From assembly GCA_937888725.1 (NCBI GenBank), contig CALARE010000080.1, forward strand, positions 1-11,535: DNA of 11,535 nucleotides, written 5' to 3'. Position 1 is the stretch's first letter; each line of letters begins with the position of its first letter. This stretch comes from an uncultured Alphaproteobacteria bacterium (lineage in GTDB: Bacteria; Pseudomonadota; Alphaproteobacteria; CAAHEQ01; UBA3637). The position numbers and the translations under genes were made by a program. Below, one piece after another: positions 1-6,445 of this stretch. A model generated the notes under the pieces. The model did not search any database. It saw only the letters and a program-made list of their open reading frames with translations, and was not told the origin of the DNA.

Positions 1-63
1 GAAGGTTTAATTTCCTATGCATGTTTTTTAATTTAAAAATGCTTTAATAAGGATAGATTGGCT

Positions 64-1458
64 ATGAAAAAAATTGTTTTAATTTTATTAATATTCGTTT
101 TGTGTGCTACGCCTTTTTTTGTTTGGCAAAAAAAAGACCCGCTCATTTCAGTTGTGATGCCGATTTATAATAGAACAGATTTAGCTGTTCGTGCAATTGA
201 ATCTATTTTAAATCAAACAATGAAAGATTTTGAATTCATTATTGTAGATGATGGCTCAAATGAAGAAACAAAAAAAATTCTTAAAAAGTATGCAAAAAAA
301 GATTCTCGTATTCGATTAATTTATAATCCGAAAAACAGGGGGATTGCTTATTCAAGACAACGAGGTTTGGAAGCTGCGAAAGGAACATATATTGCTGTTA
401 TGGATTCTGATGATTGGTCTGTTCCTGAGCGTTTGGAAAAATCTCTTGCTTTTATGCAAGACCATCCTGAAGTTACTGCCATGACATCACAAATAAAAGC
501 ACTTCCCAAAGAAGGTACAGAGAATTTTATTCAAAGCTATTCCATTCAAAATCCAGAACATTATACCAAATATCGTGCTTCGGATTTTTATACCATTGAG
601 TTGATGTTTTTTAATATTTTTCCAAATGCAGCTTCTTTTTTCAAAAGAGATTTTGTTGAGAAAAAACATATTAGATATGATTTTGGATTAATTTCAGCTG
701 AAGATTATGATTTTTGGATTCAATTCATTATGAATGGGGCAAATATGGCATCTATTTCTGATGTTTTATTGTATATTGGAAAAAGTGAAGATAAACCCAA
801 AAATTATTATGATGCCATGACTGAAAACTCTATTTTAATTCATAAAAAAGTATTTGCTCATTTTTTCACCCCTAAACCAAAAGAATTAAAATTTGATTAT
901 AATTTAAACGAAAAATGCCTCATTTTAGATAAGATAAAAAAGGCCAATCAAAAGAACCCTCAAATACCACAAATTTATATAGAAAACAGATATAACGATC
1001 TTTGTCCACTCAATATAGCAGAATCGTATTATTTGGTACATAAACTTAATAAATGGGATGGGCATATTGAAAAAATTGATGATGAAAAATGGATGCGTTC
1101 TTCAACAAAAAATATTGCTCAACTTAAAAAAATATCAAAAGATACTATTAGCGTTATATGGGAAGGTTATCCACCTGAAAAATTTTCGCGTCAAGAAAAT
1201 GGTGAATGGTTGTTTGTTCCTGAAGGTAAAATTATCAAATTACAACACATAAATTGGGTTTCTGACTTTGTTTTAGCTTCTGAAACAAAAGGATGTAGAA
1301 CTGATGTTAAAACTGAATGTGCTTATGTTAAGCAAAATTCTGATGGCACTTTATTAGTGGATTGGTTAAATCCTGCTTGGAAAAATGAAGAATTTAAAAA
1401 GGATAAAAAAGGCGTTTATAAATTCGTTCAAGAAATTGAAGATGATTTAGAATTTTAA
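64..1458 (+). CDS. Membrane-anchored family-2 glycosyltransferase with C-terminal two-repeat region
   Basis: A 464-residue protein from ATG 64. A TTG at 58 is in frame, but AAGGA at 49-53 is better spaced for the ATG. Residues 4-22 form one hydrophobic membrane segment after MKK. A GT-A fold of the GT2 family follows at about 27-240: ISVVMPIYNR at the start, VDDGS (61-65), the DxD-type DSDD (114-117) that would bind metal and nucleotide-sugar, and AEDYDFW (212-218) in the acceptor/catalytic-base region. The function class is clear, but donor, acceptor and product are unknown. Residues about 331-457 hold two related units of roughly 55 residues (331-387 and 398-457), each with an opening Trp, a V-x-W strand, an E-x-F and an aromatic end. 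These are absent from the second glycosyltransferase at 7813-8700, with which it otherwise shares anchor and motifs. It most likely decorates a surface polysaccharide. Only 63 bases lie upstream, so the promoter is not visible. Confidence 0.85.
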   Translation: MKKIVLILLIFVLCATPFFVWQKKDPLISVVMPIYNRTDLAVRAIESILNQTMKDFEFIIVDDGSNEETKKILKKYAKKDSRIRLIYNPKNRGIAYSRQRGLEAAKGTYIAVMDSDDWSVPERLEKSLAFMQDHPEVTAMTSQIKALPKEGTENFIQSYSIQNPEHYTKYRASDFYTIELMFFNIFPNAASFFKRDFVEKKHIRYDFGLISAEDYDFWIQFIMNGANMASISDVLLYIGKSEDKPKNYYDAMTENSILIHKKVFAHFFTPKPKELKFDYNLNEKCLILDKIKKANQKNPQIPQIYIENRYNDLCPLNIAESYYLVHKLNKWDGHIEKIDDEKWMRSSTKNIAQLKKISKDTISVIWEGYPPEKFSRQENGEWLFVPEGKIIKLQHINWVSDFVLASETKGCRTDVKTECAYVKQNSDGTLLVDWLNPAWKNEEFKKDKKGVYKFVQEIEDDLEF

Positions 1459-1474
1459 AGGCAAAAAGCATATA

Positions 1475-1535
1475 ATAACAAAACAATAAATATTCCTCAT
1501 TCTAGATGTTTGATGAATATTTATTGTTTTGTTAT
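1475..1535. repeat. Perfect 21-bp AT-rich inverted repeat, possible terminator
   Basis: The left arm 1475-1495 and right arm 1515-1535 are exact reverse complements over 21 bases around a 19-base spacer. The stem is almost entirely A/T. It starts 16 bases after the glycosyltransferase stop. In plus-strand RNA the right arm is U-rich (TTATTGTTTTGTTAT), so it could act as a terminator without a GC-rich stem. A weak promoter for the next gene (TTGTTT 1524-1529, 17 bases, TAGTAT 1547-1552) would overlap the right arm. A small palindromic mobile or repeat unit is the alternative. Confidence 0.6.
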
Positions 1536-1582
1536 AAAATATATGTTAGTATTCTTTTTGTTAAAATATACGAGAGAAAAAA

Positions 1583-2197
1583 ATGACTTATCCTTTATCA
1601 AAAAAAAATAATTTGTGTATGGATTGCCCTTTTAAAGATGCTTTTTATGTTCCGTGTTGGCATGTGGGGGAAAAAAGTGAAGTTCTTTTTGTGGGCAAAA
1701 CGGCTCGTGCATCTGAAAATAAATCTACAGAATATTGGCAAAATAGGGCTACAGAACTATTTTTGAATAGTTCTTGGCCATATTGGAGATATACAAAAGA
1801 AATTGCGAGACATATTTATGGAGATAATGCTTGGGATAAAATTGCTATGACAAATTTGATTAAATGTAATCAAGGCTCTACAAAAGATATGACGACGGAT
1901 ACCGTGAAAGATTTTTGTATTATTAAGCAACAATTTATTGTCGCAGAAATTAATCAAATTAACCCCAAAAAAATTATTTTTTATACACATTCCAATTATG
2001 ATAAATATCTAAAAAAGATTTTTCAAATTGAACGAGAAAGTCACTTGATGGTTCAATTAGGCAAAAAAAAGGTTGATTTTTGGTTTTTTGTAATAAATTT
2101 AAATGGGAAAAAGATTTCATGTTTGCGAACGGGGCATCCAGAAAGGAAAAAGAAATTAGATTTTGTTAAGACAACTGTTCAATTTCTCATATCATAA
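1583..2197 (+). CDS. Divergent uracil-DNA glycosylase superfamily protein, putative Fe-S type
   Basis: A 204-residue protein, the usual length for family-4 uracil-DNA glycosylases, which excise uracil from DNA and carry a [4Fe-4S] cluster. Four cysteines sit where that family has cluster ligands: C12 and C15 (CMDC), C95 in TNLIKCN, and C112 seventeen residues later. VLFVGKTARASE (34-45) occupies the place of the family's GEAPG-x-x-E motif 1. INPKKIIFY (126-134) matches the central strand, and GHP (184-186) matches motif 2. Motif 1 is strongly altered, with K-T-A-R replacing E-A-P-G, so normal uracil excision is uncertain. The SD is weak (GAGAG near 1571-1575). The gene converges on cysS. The dUTPase gene nearby is thematically related but not co-transcribed. 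It could be a catalytically changed or non-DNA-repair member of the fold. Confidence 0.55.
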   Translation: MTYPLSKKNNLCMDCPFKDAFYVPCWHVGEKSEVLFVGKTARASENKSTEYWQNRATELFLNSSWPYWRYTKEIARHIYGDNAWDKIAMTNLIKCNQGSTKDMTTDTVKDFCIIKQQFIVAEINQINPKKIIFYTHSNYDKYLKKIFQIERESHLMVQLGKKKVDFWFFVINLNGKKISCLRTGHPERKKKLDFVKTTVQFLIS

Positions 2198-2216
2198 AGA
2201 TAAGTGTCAGTTAAAT

Positions 2217-2256
2217 TTAAACCAAGGACTTATTTTTTTATGAGTCCTTGGTTTAA
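2217..2256. terminator. Bidirectional intrinsic terminator between the UDG-like gene and cysS
   Basis: A perfect 14-bp stem pairs 2217-2230 (TTAAACCAAGGACT) with 2243-2256. The loop of about 12 bases contains a T run. It lies 20 bases after the plus-strand gene and 20 bases after the minus-strand cysS stop, and it is AT-rich outside both arms, so it can serve both convergent transcripts. Confidence 0.85.
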
Positions 2257-2276
2257 TAATAGGGGGAGGGAATAGT

Positions 2277-3698
2277 TTAAAGCTTAATTAATTCAACCTC
2301 CTTATTGGGTAAATCTTTAACCCCAAGGCCAAGAGAGGCAAGCTTATCCCTAATTTCATCAGATTTTGCCCAGTTTTTGGTTGCTCTTGCTTCTTTCCTT
2401 TGCTCGAGTAAGTCGGCAATTTCAGGTGTGATTTCAATTGATTCAGGCTTTTTAGCTTCCACATCTTTAAGTTTTAAATTAAATACACTATCTACATGCA
2501 TTAAATAAGAAAGGCGAATATTTTCAGATTTTTTATTGTCTTTAATAACGCCCCACATATGCGAAATTGCTAATGGTGTTTTAATGTCATCAAATAAGTA
2601 AGCATTAAATTCAGATTTTAATTTTTCAAGTTCGGTTAATTCATCACTTGAAAGGGTTGTGTTTTTAACTTTTGCTTTAAATTCAGCGACATAATCTTTC
2701 AAATTTTCATAAGCTTTTTTAGCTCCATCCATTGCTTCTTCAGAAAAGATAGCTGAACTCCTATAATGTGAGGTAATGGTGAAATATTTGTAATGCATCG
2801 GTTCATAGCCCATTTCTTTTAATGTGTCAATGGTTGTTTTGCCACCTGTAGATTTGCTCATTTTCCCAGCTTTTGTGTTTAAAAACTCCATATGAATCCA
2901 GAAATTGACCCACTCATGCCCTAAATGAGCCTCACTTTGTGCAATTTCATTTTCATGATGAACAGGAATGTGATCAATCCCACCACAGTGGATGTCAATG
3001 CGTTCGCCAAGATATTTTGTTGACATAGCAGAACATTCAATATGCCAGCCAGGGTACCCACGTCCCCAAGGGCTATCCCATTGTAAGATTTGATTTTCAA
3101 ATTTTGAGGAAGTAAACCACAAAACAAAATCAGATGCATTGCGTTTATTTGTGTCTTGCTCCGTTCTAGCCCCGTGTTTTAAATCATCACGATTTTGGCC
3201 AGAAAGAGCTCCATATTTTTCAAATTTTGCAGTATCAAAATAAACATTCCCATTTGAAAAATAAGCAAAACCCTTATCTTCCAATGATTTGACGAATTTA
3301 ATCATATCTTCAATATGTTCGGTTGCACGACAAACAATAGTTGGACGTTTAAGATCGAGTTCGCTTGTATGACGGAAAAAAGTATCTTCATAATGACGGG
3401 CAATTTCCATAACACTCTTTTTTTCTCGTTCAGCAGCAATGAGCATTTTGTCTTCCCCATCATCACTGTCGTTTGTTAAATGGCCGACATCAGTCACATT
3501 CATAACATGTTTTACTTTGTATCCAGCAAGGCGGAGCGTATTTGCGATTAAATCTTCAAAAATATATGTGCGAAGATTGCCAATATGTGCATATGAATAA
3601 ACGGTTGGACCACAGCAGTACATGGTAACCATTTTTTCATTTAATGGTTTAAATTCTTCTTTACTTCTGGTTTTTGTGTTATATAAATAGACGCTCAT
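2277..3698 (-). CDS. cysS: Cysteinyl-tRNA synthetase
   Basis: A 473-residue class I aminoacyl-tRNA synthetase that charges tRNA(Cys) with cysteine using ATP, in the cytoplasm. YCCGPTVY (27-34) carries the first zinc ligand (C29). The HIGH-type motif is HIGN (38-41). Other zinc ligands fit C222 (ECSAM) and H247/E251 in HHENEIAQ. KMSKS is at 279-283, and the C-terminal DALR/anticodon-binding part follows from about 320. Length and motifs are normal, so it appears functional. The ATG at 3698-3696 has the SD AAAGGA at 3712-3707, 8 bases away. It lies downstream of dut on the same strand but has its own promoter, a Cys-rich leader ORF and a terminator directly before the SD, which implies control by cysteinyl-tRNA level (see leader entries). 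Identification is secure; the regulatory reading is inference from sequence. Confidence 0.98.
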   Translation of the reverse strand: MSVYLYNTKTRSKEEFKPLNEKMVTMYCCGPTVYSYAHIGNLRTYIFEDLIANTLRLAGYKVKHVMNVTDVGHLTNDSDDGEDKMLIAAEREKKSVMEIARHYEDTFFRHTSELDLKRPTIVCRATEHIEDMIKFVKSLEDKGFAYFSNGNVYFDTAKFEKYGALSGQNRDDLKHGARTEQDTNKRNASDFVLWFTSSKFENQILQWDSPWGRGYPGWHIECSAMSTKYLGERIDIHCGGIDHIPVHHENEIAQSEAHLGHEWVNFWIHMEFLNTKAGKMSKSTGGKTTIDTLKEMGYEPMHYKYFTITSHYRSSAIFSEEAMDGAKKAYENLKDYVAEFKAKVKNTTLSSDELTELEKLKSEFNAYLFDDIKTPLAISHMWGVIKDNKKSENIRLSYLMHVDSVFNLKLKDVEAKKPESIEITPEIADLLEQRKEARATKNWAKSDEIRDKLASLGLGVKDLPNKEVELIKL

Positions 3699-3716
3699 TT
3701 TTTTGTTCCTTTATTT

Positions 3717-3748
3717 AAAATGAAAAGGCGGTTTTTAAAGCCGCCTTT
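3717..3748 (-). terminator. Attenuator terminator in the cysS leader
   Basis: On the minus strand AAAGGCGG (3748-3741) pairs perfectly with CCGCCTTT (3731-3724) across a 9-base loop, followed by TTTTCATTTT. It stands only 5 bases before the cysS SD, and between the leader peptide and cysS. That placement would switch cysS off and is unusual for a simple dut terminator, although it could also stop dut read-through. Confidence 0.88.
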
Positions 3749-3794
3749 GGAAAAGTCATATTGCTGAAAAACAGCCCAAGGCGTAAGACTTAGG
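3742..3794 (-). promoter_or_regulatory. Antiterminator and competing pairings of the cysS attenuator
   Basis: CGCCTTGG (3783-3776) can pair with CC-AAGGCG (3750-3749 and 3747-3742, with A3748 bulged). This removes the 5' arm of the terminator. The same strand is competed for by CCTAAG (3794-3789, spanning the leader stop codon) pairing with CTTGGG (3780-3775) with one G-U. Separately, TGTTGCTG inside the Cys codons (3813-3806) can pair with CAGCAATA (3766-3759). A ribosome stalled on the Cys codons leaves CGCCTTGG free, while one at the stop codon covers or abuts it. Pairings were found by eye, and no energies were calculated. Confidence 0.7.
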
Positions 3795-3834
3795 ATGATT
3801 GACAACAGCAACAGTTTTTAAATTTAATAACCAT
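3790..3834 (-). CDS. cysS leader peptide, MVIKFKNCCCCQSS
   Basis: A 14-codon ORF from ATG 3834-3832 to TAA 3792-3790. Four consecutive Cys codons (TGT TGC TGT TGT, 3813-3802) occupy residues 8-11. A good SD, AAAGGA (3845-3840), sits 5 bases before the ATG. A promoter lies just upstream, and an attenuator-type terminator plus cysS lie downstream. The peptide itself probably has no function: its translation would sense the supply of Cys-tRNA(Cys), the product of the enzyme encoded by the downstream gene. Cys is among the rarest residues in proteins, so a run of four in a 14-residue ORF at this position is very unlikely by chance. The organisation matches the trp/his/leu/phe-type leader peptides, and poly-Cys upstream ORFs controlling sulfur genes are known from mycobacteria. 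Confidence 0.87.
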   Translation of the reverse strand: MVIKFKNCCCCQSS

Positions 3835-3857
3835 ATAAATCCTTTATAACTTTTCCT

Positions 3858-3873
3858 ATATATTGCAATATAT
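3858..3873. promoter_or_regulatory. 16-bp perfect palindrome over the cysS -10, possible operator
   Basis: ATATATTGCAATATAT is exactly self-complementary and covers the -10 and the downstream part of the spacer of the cysS leader promoter. A dimeric repressor site is possible. The AT-rich composition makes a chance palindrome less surprising, so the call is tentative. Confidence 0.3.
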
Positions 3874-3888
3874 TCATTGTATTGTCAA
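3860..3888 (-). promoter_or_regulatory. Promoter of the cysS leader transcript
   Basis: A perfect -35 TTGACA (3888-3883) lies 12 bases after the end of dut. After 17 bases comes an AT-rich -10 region (CAATAT 3865-3860; AATATA one base further is equivalent). Transcription would begin near 3853, about 10 bases before the leader SD. The strong -35 compensates for a mediocre -10. Confidence 0.7.
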
Positions 3889-3900
3889 GCAATTATTTTA

Positions 3901-4371
3901 TTATTTTGTCCCCGTAGAGCCAAAACCACCACAGCCTCTATCTGTATTTTCTTCAACTTGATCGGTTTCTTCAATCACAGCTTGAATAACAGGGCAAATC
4001 ACAGCTTGTGCGATACGTTCCCCAGGATTAATGGTAAAAGGTTCCTTGCTTAGGTTGATTAAGGGTGTTTTAATTTCACCACGATAAAGAAAATCAACAG
4101 TCCCAGGAGAATTAATAATGCCAATACCGTGTTTGGCAGCTAATCCAGAACGTGGTCTGATTTGCATTTCAAAATTAAAGGGAAGGGTCGTGTCGGGTAG
4201 CATTTCCATTTTAATGCCTGTAGATATCAATTTAAATTCATTTGGTTGTAGTGTTATTGGCTCATCAATTGCAGCCCTTAAATCAAAGCCAGCATCGCCA
4301 GCGTGTTTGTAGGCTAATCTGTCCCATTCCTTTTTATATGAAGGCAAATACTCAATTTTTATTTTAAACAT
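3901..4371 (-). CDS. dut: Deoxyuridine 5'-triphosphate nucleotidohydrolase (dUTPase)
   Basis: A 156-residue trimeric-type dUTPase that hydrolyses dUTP to dUMP and diphosphate, limiting uracil entry into DNA and feeding dTMP synthesis. All five family motifs are present in order: AGDAGFDLRA (24-33), RPRSGLAAKHGI (72-83), GTVDFLYRGEI (90-100, with catalytic Asp93 and uracil-stacking Tyr96), GERIAQ (117-122), and RGCGGFGSTG (145-154) in the flexible C-terminal arm. Motif 5 has Cys147 where Ser, Thr or similar is usual, probably a neutral change. The start ATG 4371-4369 has AAGGA 6 bases upstream. It has its own promoter, divergent from yajC. The cysS leader promoter starts 12 bases after its stop, so dut and cysS may be partly co-transcribed with cysS under separate attenuation. 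Confidence 0.97.
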   Translation of the reverse strand: MFKIKIEYLPSYKKEWDRLAYKHAGDAGFDLRAAIDEPITLQPNEFKLISTGIKMEMLPDTTLPFNFEMQIRPRSGLAAKHGIGIINSPGTVDFLYRGEIKTPLINLSKEPFTINPGERIAQAVICPVIQAVIEETDQVEENTDRGCGGFGSTGTK

Positions 4372-4406
4372 TATTCATCCTTTTTTCTTGTTAAACTGTA
4401 GGCAAT

Positions 4407-4435
4407 ACTCTAGTAGAGAGTTTTTTGTTTGTCAA
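4407..4435 (-). promoter_or_regulatory. dut promoter
   Basis: TTGACA (4435-4430), exactly 17 bases, then TAGAGT (4412-4407), with a predicted start near 4400 and the dut ATG at 4371. It is the best sigma-70-like site in the divergent dut-yajC gap. Confidence 0.7.
4408..4418. promoter_or_regulatory. Palindrome CTCTAGTAGAG over the dut -10, possible operator
   Basis: A CTCTA-G-TAGAG inverted repeat overlaps the -10 of dut, a usual position for a repressor site. The regulator is unknown. It is short and could be chance. Confidence 0.25.
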
Positions 4436-4458
4436 ATAAAAAAAACATTAAAAATGTA

Positions 4459-4486
4459 TTGATTTTTTCGAATAAATCTATATAGT
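4459..4486 (+). promoter_or_regulatory. Promoter of the yajC-secD-secF operon
   Basis: TTGATT (4459-4464), 16 bases, TATAGT (4481-4486; five of six consensus bases). The expected start is near 4493, leaving a short leader with the strong SD AAGGAG at 4511-4516. Confidence 0.6.
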
Positions 4487-4524
4487 AAAGCTTATATTTT
4501 TTTATTTATAAAGGAGATGAAAAT

Positions 4525-4851
4525 ATGTTTATTTCAAATGCTTTTGCACAAACAGCTGAAACTGTGGCACAAACGGGTACTTCAGGCGGTGAATGGATGC
4601 AGGTGCTTTTTCAATTTGCACTGATTTTCTTTGTGCTTTATTTTTTATTGATTCGTCCACAACAAAAAAAGTTTAAAGAACATGAAAAAGAACTAAACAG
4701 CATTCAAAAAGGATCAAAGGTTGTTGTGGCGGGTGTGATGGGTACTGTCACAGCTGTTATGGATGACAAAATTAAAATTGAAGTTGCAAAAGGTGTTGAA
4801 ATTACAGCTGTTAAAGCGTATGTTTCTCAAGTTTTGACGGATAAAGAATAA
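4525..4851 (+). CDS. yajC: Preprotein translocase subunit YajC
   Basis: A 108-residue single-pass inner-membrane protein that associates with SecD and SecF in the Sec holotranslocon. A hydrophobic helix at about 27-44 ends in the family signature LLIRPQQKK (41-49). A small cytoplasmic beta domain follows (GSKVVVAGVMGTV, about 63-75). The start ATG has AAGGAG 8 bases upstream. It is the first gene of a three-gene operon, with secD starting 14 bases after its stop. Length and order yajC-secD-secF are standard. Confidence 0.96.
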   Translation: MFISNAFAQTAETVAQTGTSGGEWMQVLFQFALIFFVLYFLLIRPQQKKFKEHEKELNSIQKGSKVVVAGVMGTVTAVMDDKIKIEVAKGVEITAVKAYVSQVLTDKE

Positions 4852-4865
4852 TTAAAGGATAAAAT

Positions 4866-6434
4866 ATGTTTGGATATTCTAAAATAAAAATATGGACTGT
4901 TGTGGTAACAGTTGTTTTAGGGATTTTATTTGCAATTCCTAATTTTTTGCCACAAAGCACATTATCAAAATTGCCAAAAAATGTACAAGAATGGTTTAAA
5001 CCCATTACATTAGGACTTGATTTGCAAGGTGGGTCTTATTTGTTAATGGAGGTAGACACAAATGATTTGTTAAAAGAAAGATTAACAACTTTGGCAGATT
5101 TAACCCGTTCAGAGTTGCGTCGGGCAAAGGTTCGCTTTGCGGGGCTTTTAGTTGTCGATAATCAGATGAATGTTCGTATTTTAAATGCGGCAGATTTAAA
5201 TACAGCTAAAGAGGTTATTCGCAAGATTGAACCAACGTTATTGACAATTGAAAACGAGGAAAGCACACTCAACGTTTCTTATACCGAAAAAGCATTAGAA
5301 GAAATGAAACGTAAAGCTGTGGAACAATCGGTTGAAATTGTGCGTCGCCGTATTGATGAATTAGGAACAAAGGAACCGCAGATTCAGCAACAAGGACTTG
5401 ACCGAATAGTTATTCAATTACCAGGGGTCCAAGATCCATCTGAAATTAAGGCTTTACTTGGAAAAACAGCAAAGATGACATTTCATTTGGTTGATGAAGA
5501 AACAACACCACAAGCTGCACAAATGGGTAAATTATCCCCTGATTCAATGTTGATGACAGGTGATGAAACGGGATATATTGTCTTAAAACGGCGTGTTGTT
5601 GTGAGTGGTGCTCAGTTAGATGGGGCAAAAGGCAGTTATGACGAAAATGGGGCTCCAGCGGTGTCGTTTAGTTTTAAAGCAGCTGGTGCAAAAGAATTTG
5701 CCAATGTGACGCGTGAAAATGTGGGTAGACGCTTGGCCATTGTTTTGGATGGCAAAGTGTTAAGTGCCCCGACGATTAATACGCCGATTACGGGTGGTCA
5801 AGGTATTATTACGGGAAATTTCTCAATGCAATCAGCAAATGATTTGGCTTTAATGCTTAGAGCAGGGGCTTTGCCTGCACCACTCGTTGTTGTAGAAGAA
5901 AGAGTTGTTGGTCCTGGTCTTGGTGAAGATTCAATTAAAGCAGGAACAGGAGCTTGTTTAATCGGATTGGCATTTATCTTTGTATTTATGTTAATTGTTT
6001 ATGGCTCATTTGGGATTATCGCGGATATTACTTTATTGGTGAATGGTATTTTATTGCTCGCATTACTCAGTTTATTAGATGCAACATTAACGCTTCCTGG
6101 TGTGGCAGGTATTGCTCTTACGCTTGCTATGGCTGTTGATGCAAATATTTTGATTATGGAACGCATGAAAGAAGAAATTCACCACGGTATCAAAAATCCA
6201 CAAGAAGTTATCAAACGTGGTTTTGCAGGATCTTTTTCCGCAATTTTTGATGGACAATTAACAACATTGTTTGCAGCACTTTTCCTCTTTATGTTGGGGT
6301 CTGGTTCTGTCCGTGGGTTTGGTATCACCTTAGGCCTTGGTCTTGCAACAACAATGTATGCAGCAATTGTTGTGAACAAAGTTATTTTTATGATTTGGTA
6401 TAATATCAAAAAACCAAAAACAATGAATATATAA
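4866..6434 (+). CDS. secD: Protein translocase subunit SecD
   Basis: A 522-residue RND-type membrane protein that, with SecF, uses the proton gradient to help pull exported proteins out of SecYEG on the periplasmic side. TM1 is at about 10-28, followed by the conserved GLDLQGG (50-56), then the large periplasmic P1 region to about 355 (IVRRRIDELGTKEP 158-171; GALPAPL 334-340). Five more membrane helices span about 360-510. MAVDANILIMERM (422-434) contains Asp425, the membrane aspartate implicated in proton coupling. It is shorter than E. coli SecD but normal for alphaproteobacteria. The SD AAAGGA is 6 bases before the ATG. No anomalies. Confidence 0.98.
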   Translation: MFGYSKIKIWTVVVTVVLGILFAIPNFLPQSTLSKLPKNVQEWFKPITLGLDLQGGSYLLMEVDTNDLLKERLTTLADLTRSELRRAKVRFAGLLVVDNQMNVRILNAADLNTAKEVIRKIEPTLLTIENEESTLNVSYTEKALEEMKRKAVEQSVEIVRRRIDELGTKEPQIQQQGLDRIVIQLPGVQDPSEIKALLGKTAKMTFHLVDEETTPQAAQMGKLSPDSMLMTGDETGYIVLKRRVVVSGAQLDGAKGSYDENGAPAVSFSFKAAGAKEFANVTRENVGRRLAIVLDGKVLSAPTINTPITGGQGIITGNFSMQSANDLALMLRAGALPAPLVVVEERVVGPGLGEDSIKAGTGACLIGLAFIFVFMLIVYGSFGIIADITLLVNGILLLALLSLLDATLTLPGVAGIALTLAMAVDANILIMERMKEEIHHGIKNPQEVIKRGFAGSFSAIFDGQLTTLFAALFLFMLGSGSVRGFGITLGLGLATTMYAAIVVNKVIFMIWYNIKKPKTMNI

Positions 6435-6445
6435 GAGGTTATACG

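Noticed and set aside
487..669. Antisense open frame inside the first glycosyltransferase
   Set aside because: It is wholly opposite a well-supported GT2 domain, with no recognisable product and no start context.
3724..3748. Hairpin before cysS as simply the dut terminator
   Set aside because: It lies about 150 bases after the dut stop and beyond a strong new promoter and a leader ORF, and it directly precedes the cysS SD. It may stop dut read-through too, but attenuation explains its position better.
3820..3876. Alternative upstream ATG (3876) reading out of frame through the leader
   Set aside because: It lies within the predicted promoter spacer, has no SD, and would not be in the transcript starting near 3853.
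3699..3900. T-box riboswitch upstream of cysS
   Set aside because: No T-box-like TGGNACCGCG sequence or long specifier stem is visible. The leader is about 150 bases and carries a translatable poly-Cys ORF instead.
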